Numbered from the stretch's first letter, positions 1 to 7,655 are shown. The stretch is 64,000 bases of DNA from Ferrimonas marina (GCF_900129905.1 NZ_FQXG01000009.1:1-64000); one strand, 5' to 3'. Notes: a model not told the origin generated them from the sequence alone. Numbers and translations: made by a program.

Positions 1-48
1 GGCCTGTCACGCCGGGGGTCGCGGGTTCGAGTCCCGTCCACTCCGCCA
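1..48 (+). tRNA. tRNA-Asp(GTC), 3' part, cut by window start
   Basis: These 48 bases are identical to the last 48 bases of the three complete tRNA-Asp genes at 44835, 44988 and 45173. They hold the anticodon GTC (6-8), the T-arm GTTCGAGTC and an encoded CCA. The first 29 bases lie outside the window. A terminator follows 12 bases later, so this is the last gene of its transcript. Confidence 0.95.
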
Positions 49-60
49 TCTATAAGTCAA

Positions 61-90
61 AAAGGCTCTGTCGAAAGACAGAGCCTTTTT
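61..90 (+). terminator. Rho-independent terminator of tRNA-Asp
   Basis: The stem AGGCTCTGTC / GACAGAGCCT is followed by a T run. The same terminator occurs after the third tRNA-Asp at 45261 and, with one loop change, at 881. Confidence 0.9.
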
Positions 91-417
91 GCATTTCTGG
101 AGTTCGAAGAGTGGACGGTTCTTAGGAGTTTGATAGTTCTGCACTAACAACACTTCCATGTGAGATCCCTCCTGTCGCCATCCTTGGCTCCACCTGAGCG
201 AACTGCGAAGCTGCGCTTCGGTTTCGCTTCGCCCCTGGTGCACCCCTCCGCTCGGCGTCCTGCCTCGCGCTCAAGCGCTGCGTTGCTGATGAGGTTCGCA
301 CTTGGTGTATTACCAACATCACCTCCATGTGGCGGTGCCCTGTCGGCGTCCTGCCTCCACCTCAGCGAACTGCGAAGCTGCGCTTCGGTTCCGCTTCGCC
401 CGCCATTATTTGCATAA

Positions 418-447
418 AGCCTGAGTCGGAAGACTCAGGTTTTTTTG
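418..447 (+). terminator. Rho-independent terminator inside hairpin array 1
   Basis: The stem CCTGAGTC / GACTCAGG with a GGAA loop is followed by seven T. It closes the first repeat unit shortly after its tRNA-like CGCCCGCCAT end. Confidence 0.85.
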
Positions 448-880
448 CGTTTAAAGACTATTGAGTTGGAGTGGACGGTTCAGTGGTTCGTGTTGGTTTG
501 GCACCAGCAACGCGATGGAGCTCACTGCCACCTCTTGAAGTATCAACCCCTCCCTGGTGTTTCCCTCCTGTCGGCTTCCATGCCTCCACCTCACCAAGCT
601 GCAAAGCTTCGCTTTGGTCTTGGTTCGGCCATGGCAGCCGCTTCGGGCCTGCGTTGCTGATGAGGTTCGCACTTGGTGTATTACCAACAACACCTCCATG
701 TGGCGGTGCCCTGTCGGCTTTTCATACGGCCATCCATGGCCTCCTTCAAAGTCCGGCTGCGACTCCTGTCTCCGCGTTCGAGCACTGCGTCGCTTCGCGA
801 CGGTCGCTCTCACCCTGCCTCCACCTCAGCGAACTGCGAAGCTGCGCTTCGGTTCCGCTTCGCCCGCCATCTATGAGTCA

Positions 881-910
881 AAAGGCTCTGTCGCAAGACA
901 GAGCCTTTTT
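881..910 (+). terminator. Rho-independent terminator inside hairpin array 1
   Basis: This is a near copy of the tRNA-Asp terminator at 61-90, with CGCAAG in place of CGAAAG in the loop. It closes the second repeat unit. Confidence 0.85.
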
Positions 911-1171
911 GCATTTCTGGAGTTCGAAGAGTGGACGGTTCTTAGGAGTTTGATAGTTCTGCACTAACAACACTTCCATGTGAGCTCCCTCCTGTCGCCA
1001 TCCTTGGCTCCACCTCGCCAGCTTGCGATGCTGCAGGTTGGTTCGGCTTTGTTTGATGATGGAAGATCAGCGTTCTCTTGATCTTGCCCATGGGGGAGGG
1101 GGAATTAGGCTTTACTGGGTTGGTTATCTGCTTCAAGGTGAAGTTAGGTCAATGGTGCTTTAGGAGGTTTC

Positions 1172-1744
1172 ATGCTGCCTTTGGTTCTTTATGGCAAGGA
1201 GAGTCAGCTGAGTTACTGCATCCTCTCCAGAGTGTGTGAGCTCACCGGTGTGGCCTATTTGGAGCAGGCCTATATGGAGCAGACTGAGATAGGGCAGGGG
1301 CACTCCCCGCTCGGTGAACTGCCCATTCTGCGTTACCAGGGAACGCCTGTCTCCAGCCCAGTTGCAGCGCTGATACTGTTGGATACCCTGACCGAATCCC
1401 TGCCTTTGTTGCCGGAGGAGCCCGGTTTGCGTGCGCAGAGCATTCAATGGGTGGAGGCGCTGTTTGCAATCTATGGGGCTGGCCCGGCAGCCGGTGACGC
1501 CGTAACCCTCGAACACGCGATTCAAACCAGCTTACAGCGTTCTTCCTATCTGATTGGTAAGGGCTATAGCCTGGCTGACCTCTGTTTGCGTCAGTGCCTG
1601 CTGAAAGCGGGTCTGTCGCCACACTGGTCTGGGGAAACCAGAAACTTGCTGAAATACTGGCAAAAACGGGTTGAGAGCGAAGAGCAAAGCTTACGCCGGC
1701 GCCTCCAGGATGTGAGCCCACAGCCGGACCTGTTTCTGCCCTAG
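1172..1744 (+). CDS. GST-like protein (thioredoxin-fold N-terminus)
   Basis: A 190-residue protein. The first 80 residues read like the thioredoxin-fold half of a glutathione S-transferase: an opening LVLYGKESQ strand, then LGELPILRYQG at the place of the usual NPxGxVPxL glutathione-site segment. A helical second half contains LIGKGYSLADLCL, matching the common G-x-S-x-A-D segment of GST C-terminal domains. No CxxC or clear catalytic Ser/Tyr/Cys is seen at the usual N-terminal place, so enzyme activity is uncertain. The ATG at 1172 follows TAGGAGG. It is the first gene after the repeat array, and 39 bases separate it from the next gene, so the two may be co-transcribed. Family assignment is inferred from pattern only. 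Confidence 0.65.
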   Translation: MLPLVLYGKESQLSYCILSRVCELTGVAYLEQAYMEQTEIGQGHSPLGELPILRYQGTPVSSPVAALILLDTLTESLPLLPEEPGLRAQSIQWVEALFAIYGAGPAAGDAVTLEHAIQTSLQRSSYLIGKGYSLADLCLRQCLLKAGLSPHWSGETRNLLKYWQKRVESEEQSLRRRLQDVSPQPDLFLP

Positions 1745-1783
1745 GGGTATACTGGCCCTCTGGTGCTTCACAACAATGTCATC

Positions 1784-2128
1784 ATGCTAACGAAAATCCT
1801 ATTTACCCTTTTGATTGTGGCCTCCGTGGTTTGGTTTTCCCGTCGGCGTGCTGGCATGGCCGGCGTGCAGGTGGAGCAACCCAGGGAAAATCACCGCTGG
1901 GTGCCCCTGGTAGCGGGGGCACTGCTGGCAGCGGTAGTCGCCTATGGTGGCTACGGACTGCTTCAGCAGCACCAGGTGCTGGAGGTCTCAGTGACTAATC
2001 AGCAAGGTGAAACACAGGTTTACCAGGTGAAAAGGAAAGACCTGGCTGAGCGGGCCTTTGTCACCGTAGAGGGTGTCAAAATCACTCTCAGCGATCTGGA
2101 TCGTATGGTGGTACGGCAACCGGGCTGA
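1784..2128 (+). CDS. Small membrane protein of unknown function
   Basis: About 114 residues from the ATG at 1784; an in-frame GTG at 1763 would add seven residues. It has an N-terminal hydrophobic segment (TKILFTLLIVASVVWF) followed by RRR, a second transmembrane segment (LVAGALLAAVVAYGGYGLL), then a polar tail of about 50 residues beginning QVLEVSVTNQQGE that looks like a small beta-rich domain. The three arginines after the first segment favour a cytoplasmic loop, which would put both termini in the periplasm. I do not recognise the family. It lies just before the pst promoter region. Confidence 0.6.
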   Translation: MLTKILFTLLIVASVVWFSRRRAGMAGVQVEQPRENHRWVPLVAGALLAAVVAYGGYGLLQQHQVLEVSVTNQQGETQVYQVKRKDLAERAFVTVEGVKITLSDLDRMVVRQPG

Positions 2129-2242
2129 GCCCCAGTCAAACTGTCATAATTGACCTGCCCGGTTTGTGCTTCCGGCAGGGCAGTAAAGCACAAAAAACAC
2201 CCCGTTAACTGCAAAATCTGGTTGAAACCCATACAGATTTCG

Positions 2243-2282
2243 GTGACACATAACTGGCACCGTAATGAAATAAAACTGTCAT
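2243..2282 (+). promoter_or_regulatory. Candidate Pho box upstream of pstS
   Basis: GTGACAC-ATAA-CTGGCAC (2243-2260) matches the PhoB consensus CTGTCATAAAACTGTCAC at 13 of 18 places. CTGTCAT recurs at 2276-2282, exactly 22 bases after CTGGCAC, which is two 11-base Pho-box periods. A further isolated CTGTCAT lies at 2141. A CCTAAT sequence at 2292 could be the -10. PhoB binding is inferred from spacing, consensus and the downstream phosphate importer. Confidence 0.65.
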
Positions 2283-2348
2283 CTAAGTTTGGCCTAATGC
2301 ACTCGCCGCCAAGAAGTGCGGCCAAACAAGGAAAACAGGGTTTTTACC

Positions 2349-3164
2349 ATGAAAAAATTTGCTGCTGGCGCTCTGGCGCTGATGTCTATGTTCACCGCTT
2401 CCAGCGCCGTTGCTGGCGAAACCATCACTGTATCTGGTTCTAACTCCATGACCAGCCTGATGGAAGTTCTGGCTGAGACTTACACCAACAAGACCGGTAA
2501 CTTCGTAGAAGTTCAGGGCCCGGGTTCTTCTGCCGGTATCCGTGCAGCTAACCAAGGTACCTCTCACATCGGTATGGCTTCCCGTACTGTTGCTGACAGC
2601 GAAGTAGAAGCGGGCGTTGAGCGCATCGTTATCGCCAACGACGGTATCGCCATCGTTGTTCACCCGAGCAACAAGGTCGAGAACCTGACCACTGAGCAAG
2701 TTGCTGGTATCTACCGCGCTGAGATCACTAACTGGAGCGAAGTTGGCGGCGAGAACGCCCCGATCGTTGCCGTTACCCGTGACTCCGCTTCTGGTACTCG
2801 CGCTGGTTTCGAAGACGTTCTGTCTCTGAAGCAAACCATCAACGGTATGAAGGTTTCCGCCATCTCCCCGCGCGCCCAAGTTGCCAACGGCAACGGCATG
2901 GTTAAGACCACTTCTGGTCAGAACCCGCGCGCCATCGGTTACATCTCCCTGGGCACCGTAGACAGCAGCGTTAAGGCGCTGGACGTAAACGGTGTTGATG
3001 CTCTGGTTGCTAACGTTCAGAACGGCAGCTACCCGGTAGCACGTTCCTTCGTAGTTATGACCGGTCCGAAGACTCCTCAGTACGCTAAGGATTTCATCGA
3101 CTGGATTCTGTCCGAAGAAGGTCAGGACATCGTTGCCAAGAAGGGCTACGTACCGGCCAAGTAA
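2349..3164 (+). CDS. pstS: Phosphate ABC transporter substrate-binding protein PstS
   Basis: A 271-residue periplasmic phosphate-binding protein, the capture subunit of the high-affinity Pst importer. The start at 2349 gives a clean signal peptide with likely cleavage after AVA at residue 22. The mature protein opens with TITVSGSNSM. It carries the phosphate-contact segments GPGSSAGIRAANQG and DSASGTRAGFEDV of the PstS family. It is shorter than E. coli PstS and resembles the shorter PstS type found in Shewanella and Vibrio. Codons are strongly biased, as expected for an abundant protein. It heads pstSCAB behind candidate Pho boxes and is separated from pstC by a hairpin. Confidence 0.93.
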   Translation: MKKFAAGALALMSMFTASSAVAGETITVSGSNSMTSLMEVLAETYTNKTGNFVEVQGPGSSAGIRAANQGTSHIGMASRTVADSEVEAGVERIVIANDGIAIVVHPSNKVENLTTEQVAGIYRAEITNWSEVGGENAPIVAVTRDSASGTRAGFEDVLSLKQTINGMKVSAISPRAQVANGNGMVKTTSGQNPRAIGYISLGTVDSSVKALDVNGVDALVANVQNGSYPVARSFVVMTGPKTPQYAKDFIDWILSEEGQDIVAKKGYVPAK

Positions 3165-3180
3165 GGCATACACTGTCTTC

Positions 3181-3240
3181 TAAACCGATTCGGTTTACAG
3201 CGGGCTGCGGCAGGGGTGCTGCAGCCTGTTTGCGGGTTTT
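3181..3240 (+). terminator. Intercistronic hairpins between pstS and pstC
   Basis: TAAACC GATTC GGTTTA (3181-3197) and GGCTGC...GCAGCC (3203-3226) form two stems in the pstS-pstC gap; a loose T-rich stretch follows. Such hairpins commonly stabilise or partly terminate the transcript so that the binding protein is made in excess. That role is inferred here. Confidence 0.5.
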
Positions 3241-3259
3241 ATAGGGTTGTTAAAGTTTT

Positions 3260-4174
3260 ATGTCTGAAGTTAACGCAGCACTTCAAGCGCAAGAGACAAA
3301 GGCGGCATTGGCCAGCTCCAAGCGCCGCGATTTCGTCGAGCACGCGTTTCATGCTCTGTTTCTGCTAAGTGCATTCATTGGCGTTGCGTCAGTGATCATC
3401 ATCGGCTTCTTCCTGGTGAAAGAGAGCGCAGCCTCCTTCCAGGAAGCGGGTGTTACCGGCATGGTGTTCGGTATGAACTGGCTGCCGCCGGCGCTGTACG
3501 GCATCGCGCCGATGATTGCTGGCTCCCTGATGGCCACCGCTGTTGCGGTTGTTATCGGCGTACCGGTAGGTGTCCTGACCGCCATCTTCCTGGCTGAAAT
3601 CGCCCCAGAGCGATTGGTTAAGGTAATGCGTCCGGCCATCGAGCTGTTGGCGGGTATCCCGTCGGTTGTTTACGGCTTCTTCGGTCTGGTGGTGATTGTG
3701 CCGCTGATTGAAGACGTCTTCGGTGTGCCTTCCGGTGCCACCATCCTGGCCGGTGCCGTGGTGTTGGCGGTAATGATTCTGCCGACCGTGATTGCGGTAT
3801 CCGAGACCTCACTGCGCGCCGTGCCGCGTCAGTACAAAGAGGGCTCTCTGGCGCTGGGTGCCTCCAAGATCTACACCATCTTCAATGTTCTGGTTCCCGC
3901 TGCACGCTCCGGCATCTTGACCGGCGTGATCCTGGGTATCGCACGTGCCGTGGGTGAGACCATGGCCATCATTATGGTGATGGGTAACACCCCGGCGATG
4001 CCGCAGGGCATTCTCGATTCCGCCCGTACCCTGACTGCCAACATCGCCCTGGAGATGTCCTACGCCACCGGTGTTCACGCCAGTGCGCTGTACGCGAGTG
4101 GTGTTGTGCTGCTGGTGTTTGTGATGCTGCTTAACGGCACCCTGATGTACCTGAACCGTGAGAAGGCCAAATAA
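3260..4174 (+). CDS. pstC: Phosphate ABC transporter permease PstC
   Basis: A 304-residue inner-membrane permease. A cytoplasmic N-terminus of about 25 residues precedes six predicted membrane segments, beginning HALFLLSAFIGVASVIIIGF. The coupling-loop EAA motif reads EGSLALGASKIYTIFNVLVP and contacts the ATPase. With PstA it forms the membrane channel of the phosphate importer. It lies 95 bases after pstS and two bases before pstA. Similarity to pstA over AGIPSVVYGFFG is the usual PstC/PstA signature. Confidence 0.93.
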   Translation: MSEVNAALQAQETKAALASSKRRDFVEHAFHALFLLSAFIGVASVIIIGFFLVKESAASFQEAGVTGMVFGMNWLPPALYGIAPMIAGSLMATAVAVVIGVPVGVLTAIFLAEIAPERLVKVMRPAIELLAGIPSVVYGFFGLVVIVPLIEDVFGVPSGATILAGAVVLAVMILPTVIAVSETSLRAVPRQYKEGSLALGASKIYTIFNVLVPAARSGILTGVILGIARAVGETMAIIMVMGNTPAMPQGILDSARTLTANIALEMSYATGVHASALYASGVVLLVFVMLLNGTLMYLNREKAK

Positions 4175-4176
4175 TC

Positions 4177-5022
4177 ATGTTGACCAACGACAATAAAGAC
4201 AAATTGTTGACCGGCGTGATCTGGTCCGCCGCTGTCCTGACCATGGGCTTTCTGGTCTGGATCCTGTTCTACATCGTCAGCAACGGCCTGGCCTTCGTAG
4301 ACTGGAGCTTCATCACCGACAACTACACCCGTACCGGTGATGAGGAGGGGATCTGGCCGATGATCGTGGCCACGGTTTACATCGTGCTGCTGTCCATCGC
4401 CATTGCCGCGCCGATCGGCATCATGACCGCTATCTACCTGACGGAATACGCCAAGCCCGGTAGCAAGCTGGTCAAGCTGATCCGTTTCTGTACCGAGGCC
4501 CTGGCGGGTATCCCGTCCATCGTATATGGCCTGTTTGGTATGACCTTCTTTGTGGTTGCCCTGGGGCTGGGATTCTCCGTGCTCTCCGGTGGCCTGACCC
4601 TGGCAATCCTGATCCTCCCGGTGATTATTCGTACCACCGAAGAGGCGATCATTGCTGTTCCTTTGTCCTACCGTGAAGCCTCCTTTGGTCTGGGTGCCTC
4701 GCGTCTGTACACCATCTGGCGGGTGATCCTGCCGGCCGCTATGCCCGGGATCGTGACCTCACTGATCCTGTCCATCGGTCGTATCGTGGGCGAATCTGCC
4801 CCGGTATTCCTGACTGCGGGCATGGTGGCGCGGATCCCGGAGTCGGTATTCGACTCTGGCCGAACCCTGACGGTGCACCTCTACATGCTGACCACTGAAC
4901 TGTACACGCAGCACGATTGGGACATGGCGTTTGCCACCGCCACCGTGCTGGTATTGGTCGTACTGGGTATTAACCTGCTGACCAAACTGATCTCCAAGAA
5001 ATTCAGTAAAGCGACCTACTAA
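4177..5022 (+). CDS. pstA: Phosphate ABC transporter permease PstA
   Basis: A 281-residue inner-membrane permease that pairs with PstC. It has six predicted membrane segments, the signature AGIPSIVYGLFGM in the middle and an EAA coupling motif EASFGLGASRLYTIWRVILP. The start lies two bases after the pstC stop, so the two are translationally linked. Length is normal for the family. Confidence 0.93.
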   Translation: MLTNDNKDKLLTGVIWSAAVLTMGFLVWILFYIVSNGLAFVDWSFITDNYTRTGDEEGIWPMIVATVYIVLLSIAIAAPIGIMTAIYLTEYAKPGSKLVKLIRFCTEALAGIPSIVYGLFGMTFFVVALGLGFSVLSGGLTLAILILPVIIRTTEEAIIAVPLSYREASFGLGASRLYTIWRVILPAAMPGIVTSLILSIGRIVGESAPVFLTAGMVARIPESVFDSGRTLTVHLYMLTTELYTQHDWDMAFATATVLVLVVLGINLLTKLISKKFSKATY

Positions 5023-5038
5023 AAGACTTTTGCGGTAA

Positions 5039-5794
5039 ATGACAATGAACACTTTTGAAATTAAAGACCTGGACCTGTACTACGGCGACAACCAAGCGCT
5101 GAAATCCATTCAACTGGCGATCCCGCAGAAGCAGGTGACCGCTTTCATCGGCCCGTCAGGCTGCGGTAAGTCCACCCTGCTGCGCGTGCTGAACCGCATG
5201 AACGACCTGATCGCCGGTGTTCGCATTGACGGCAGCGTCAAGATGGACGGTGCGGACATCTACGCCGACGTGGACGTGCGTAAGCTGCGCATGCGCTGCG
5301 GCATGGTATTCCAGAAGCCCAACCCGTTCCCGATGAGCATCTACGAGAACGTCGCTTACGGTCAGAAGGCCCAGGGCGTAAAAGACAAGAAGACCCTGGA
5401 CAAGATCGTGGAAGACGCCCTGCGCGGCGCCGCCCTGTGGGATGAGGTGAAAGACCGCCTGCACAGCCACGCGTTTGGCCTGTCCGGTGGTCAGCAGCAG
5501 CGTCTGTGTATCGCCCGTACCATCGCTATGAAGCCCGACGTGATCCTGATGGATGAGCCGACCTCTGCACTGGATCCCATCGCCACCGCTCGCATTGAAG
5601 AGCTGATGGAAGATCTGCGCAAGGAGTTCACCGTGGTCATCGTGACCCACTCCATGGCCCAGGCCCGTCGTATCGCCGACAAGACCGCCTTCTTCCTGAT
5701 GGGTGAACTGGTTGAGCACGGCGACACCGAGCAGATCTTTACTGCACCCCAAGACAAACGTACCCACGGTTACATTACCGGGGACTTCGGTTAA
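5039..5794 (+). CDS. pstB: Phosphate ABC transporter ATP-binding protein PstB
   Basis: A 251-residue ATPase powering phosphate import. Walker A is GPSGCGKST (38-46), the ABC signature LSGGQQQR (148-155), and Walker [10 protein letters not shown] with the aspartate at 172. The PstB-typical [13 protein letters not shown] segment follows the Q-loop. ATG codons at 5039 and 5045 are both possible starts. A strong terminator follows, and no phoU comes after it, unlike E. coli pstSCAB-phoU. Confidence 0.95.
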   Translation: MTMNTFEIKDLDLYYGDNQALKSIQLAIPQKQVTAFIGPSGCGKSTLLRVLNRMNDLIAGVRIDGSVKMDGADIYADVDVRKLRMRCGMVFQKPNPFPMSIYENVAYGQKAQGVKDKKTLDKIVEDALRGAALWDEVKDRLHSHAFGLSGGQQQRLCIARTIAMKPDVILMDEPTSALDPIATARIEELMEDLRKEFTVVIVTHSMAQARRIADKTAFFLMGELVEHGDTEQIFTAPQDKRTHGYITGDFG

Positions 5795-5807
5795 CCCACC
5801 CGCAAGT

Positions 5808-5834
5808 CAAAGCGCCCTTCGGGGCGCTTTTTTT
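5808..5834 (+). terminator. Terminator of pstSCAB
   Basis: AAGCGCCC TTC GGGGCGCTT followed by a run of T closes the pst operon 16 bases after the pstB stop. Confidence 0.9.
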
Positions 5835-5873
5835 GTGCCTAAAGAAAAGGTTGTGACCTGCCTCTACGATCCG

Positions 5874-5889
5874 GCGTACAGCTGTACGC
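5874..5889. promoter_or_regulatory. Perfect 16-base palindrome upstream of the TM2 gene
   Basis: GCGTACAGCTGTACGC is a perfect dyad ending 34 bases before the start of the TM2-domain gene, in the place where a repressor operator would sit. No known regulator consensus is recognised. Confidence 0.45.
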
Positions 5890-5923
5890 TAAACTGCGGC
5901 GAAACAAGTAGAGGAATAACACC

Positions 5924-6277
5924 ATGGCCCTATCTCAATGCGATCAATGCCGCAGCGCCCTTCAACCCACCCTGATGGTCTGTCCGCAATGCGGCGCCGG
6001 GCAAGGGCTGGATGCCTTGGCGGGTGTCGAGCCCAAACTGTCCCTGCGTAGTCAGCGTCGCGCCAGCCGCCTGGGGATCTACCTGGGCACCTTTGGCGTG
6101 CACCAATTCTACCTGGGGAACCGTGCCCGGGGAGCGCTGTACCTGGCGCTGTGCTGGAGCCTGGTGCCTACCCTGCTGGGAGTCTGGGAGGGTCTTCGTG
6201 TGTCTCGAATGAGCCCTGAGGAGTTCTATCGTCGCTGGTGTCTGCCGCAACAGAAGGCCGCCAACATCGGGGGTTGA
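5924..6277 (+). CDS. Zinc-ribbon and TM2-domain membrane protein
   Basis: A 117-residue protein. Cys6, Cys9, Cys20 and Cys23 (CDQC...CPQC) form a short zinc ribbon. Residues from about 45 onward form a TM2 domain: two hydrophobic segments with the family hallmark LGTFGVHQFYLGN between them. TM2 proteins are small membrane proteins with no established bacterial function. The ATG follows AGAGGAATAACACC. It stands alone between two terminated operons, with a perfect palindrome upstream that may be its operator. Confidence 0.8.
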   Translation: MALSQCDQCRSALQPTLMVCPQCGAGQGLDALAGVEPKLSLRSQRRASRLGIYLGTFGVHQFYLGNRARGALYLALCWSLVPTLLGVWEGLRVSRMSPEEFYRRWCLPQQKAANIGG

Positions 6278-6441
6278 ACCCCTGTTACTGCGATGTTGTT
6301 GATGCACAACGAGAATGAATGGTTTCTATCTTGTTTTGTGCGTTAATGCTCGGTAAACGGTGGTGATGGGCAGTGGAATTGAGTAGTATCCTTCTGGCAT
6401 AAGTTCTAATAAAAACAATGCACTCTAAGAAGGAAACTGTT

Positions 6442-7605
6442 ATGAAACTGATTCTTCGGCTGCTGGCCGGGATCTTGGCGGGCCTGCTGATTGGCCTGTA
6501 TGCACCGGATGCCCTGGTGCGACTGATGCTCACCGTGAAGATGGCCCTTGGCCAGCTGATTGGCTTCGTGATTCCCTTGATCATCCTGTTCTTCATCGCC
6601 TCGGGCATTGCTAACCTGCAGGCCAATGGCGGCAAGTTGCTGGGCCGGACCGTCTCCATTGCTTACGGCTCCACCCTGACCGCGGGGATCCTGGCGTACC
6701 TGGTGGCGTCCAGCCTGGTTCCGATGCTGGTGGAGTCGCGTCCGCTGCAAGAGGTCGCGGGCAGCAGCCTGACCCCCTTCGTGGTGATCGAGGTACCGGC
6801 GCTGTTTGGGGTGATGAGCGCTCTGGCGGCCGCCTTTATCTTTGGCCTGGGGATCTCCGTTACCGGCGCCTCCAGCCTGAAGAAGGTGGTGGACGAGGGT
6901 AAAGGGATCATCGATGCGCTGCTGGCCAAGGTGATCATCCCGATGCTGCCGTTCTACATCGCTGGTGTGTTCGCGGGCTTTGGTGCCGATGGCTCGGTGT
7001 TCGAAACCCTGAAGACCTTCGGTGTGGTGCTGGTGATGGCGATCCTGATGCACTGGCTCTACATCAGCGTGCTCTACATCGTTACCGGCCTGCGCAGCGG
7101 TCGCTCGCCCTGGGCGCTGATCCGTACCATGCTGCCGGCTTACGTGACCGCCCTGGGTACCATGTCCAGTGCCGCCACCATTCCGGTCACCCTGCGCCAG
7201 GCTAAAGCCAACGGCGTGACGCCGGAGGTGGCCAACTTCTCCATCCCGCTGTTTGCCTCTATCCACCTGGCGGGTTCCACCATCACCCTGACCACTTGCT
7301 CCATCGCAGTGATGCAGATGATGCCGGACCTGGCGATCCCGGGTCTGCTGGAGATGCTGCCCTTTATCATGATGCTGGGCGTGGTGATGATCGCGGCACC
7401 GGGTGCACCGGGTGGTGCGGTGATGGCGGCGCTGGGTCTGCTGACCGCGATGCTGGGCTTTGGTGAAGCGGCGGTGGCGCTGATGATCGCTCTGTACATG
7501 GCGCAGGACAGCTTTGGTACTGCCTGTAACATTACCTGCGATGGCGCGCTCTCCATCTGGGTCGATAAGGCGGAAGCTGCCGAGGTCGCTCAGGCCAAAG
7601 CCTGA
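6442..7605 (+). CDS. Dicarboxylate/amino acid:cation symporter family protein
   Basis: A 387-residue inner-membrane transporter of the DAACS (GltP/SstT-like) fold, coupling uptake of a dicarboxylate or amino acid to Na+ or H+. Multiple membrane segments run the whole length. The late segments GSTITLTTCSI and ACNITCDGALSIWV sit where family members carry substrate- and ion-binding motifs. The canonical NMDGT of aspartate/glutamate carriers is replaced by HLAGST, so the substrate cannot be named. The ATG at 6442 follows AAGGAAACTGTT; an in-frame ATG at 6418 is less well placed. A terminator follows. Confidence 0.82.
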   Translation: MKLILRLLAGILAGLLIGLYAPDALVRLMLTVKMALGQLIGFVIPLIILFFIASGIANLQANGGKLLGRTVSIAYGSTLTAGILAYLVASSLVPMLVESRPLQEVAGSSLTPFVVIEVPALFGVMSALAAAFIFGLGISVTGASSLKKVVDEGKGIIDALLAKVIIPMLPFYIAGVFAGFGADGSVFETLKTFGVVLVMAILMHWLYISVLYIVTGLRSGRSPWALIRTMLPAYVTALGTMSSAATIPVTLRQAKANGVTPEVANFSIPLFASIHLAGSTITLTTCSIAVMQMMPDLAIPGLLEMLPFIMMLGVVMIAAPGAPGGAVMAALGLLTAMLGFGEAAVALMIALYMAQDSFGTACNITCDGALSIWVDKAEAAEVAQAKA

Positions 7606-7627
7606 TAAGAGAAAGCTCAATGAATCA

Positions 7628-7655
7628 ACGGCCTGCCATCTGCAGGCCGTTTTTC
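7628..7655 (+). terminator. Terminator of the symporter gene
   Basis: ACGGCCTGC CATCT GCAGGCCGT followed by T5 lies 23 bases after the stop codon. Confidence 0.88.

Larger units (their letters stand above)
91..1050 (+). repeat. tRNA-Asp-flanking hairpin repeat array 1
   Basis: No credible gene is seen here. The stretch holds a family of two-part hairpins at 197-228, 364-395, 593-624, 780-809 and 828-859, with a decayed copy near 1015-1045. Each has an outer stem of 6-7 pairs with one bulged base, an unpaired TG on the 5' side, an inner stem of 6 pairs and a 3-base loop. Several copies follow a shared lead-in, CCTGCCTCCACCTC. Bases 91-195 recur at 911-1015 with a single difference. Bases 237-406 recur in the second array at 45361-45530. 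Around 472-495 the sequence resembles the 5' end of tRNA-Asp, and the units ending at 406 and 870 finish in CGCCCGCCAT, like a tRNA 3' end. Function is unknown. Confidence 0.8.

Noticed and set aside
1-60. End of a ribosomal RNA operon
   Set aside because: tRNA-Asp often follows 5S rRNA, but no rRNA sequence is inside the window, so it cannot be claimed.
160-967. Several open frames of 67-160 codons in hairpin array 1
   Set aside because: They cross the repeats and terminators, lack ribosome sites and consist of repeat-derived peptides (such as CLHLSELRSCASVPLRPP) that recur in the second array.
91-1050. CRISPR array
   Set aside because: Repeats are not evenly spaced, differ in sequence, and there are no uniform spacers or cas genes.
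2283-3173. 296-codon frame antisense to pstS
   Set aside because: It arises from the strong codon bias of pstS on the other strand; no domain is recognisable.
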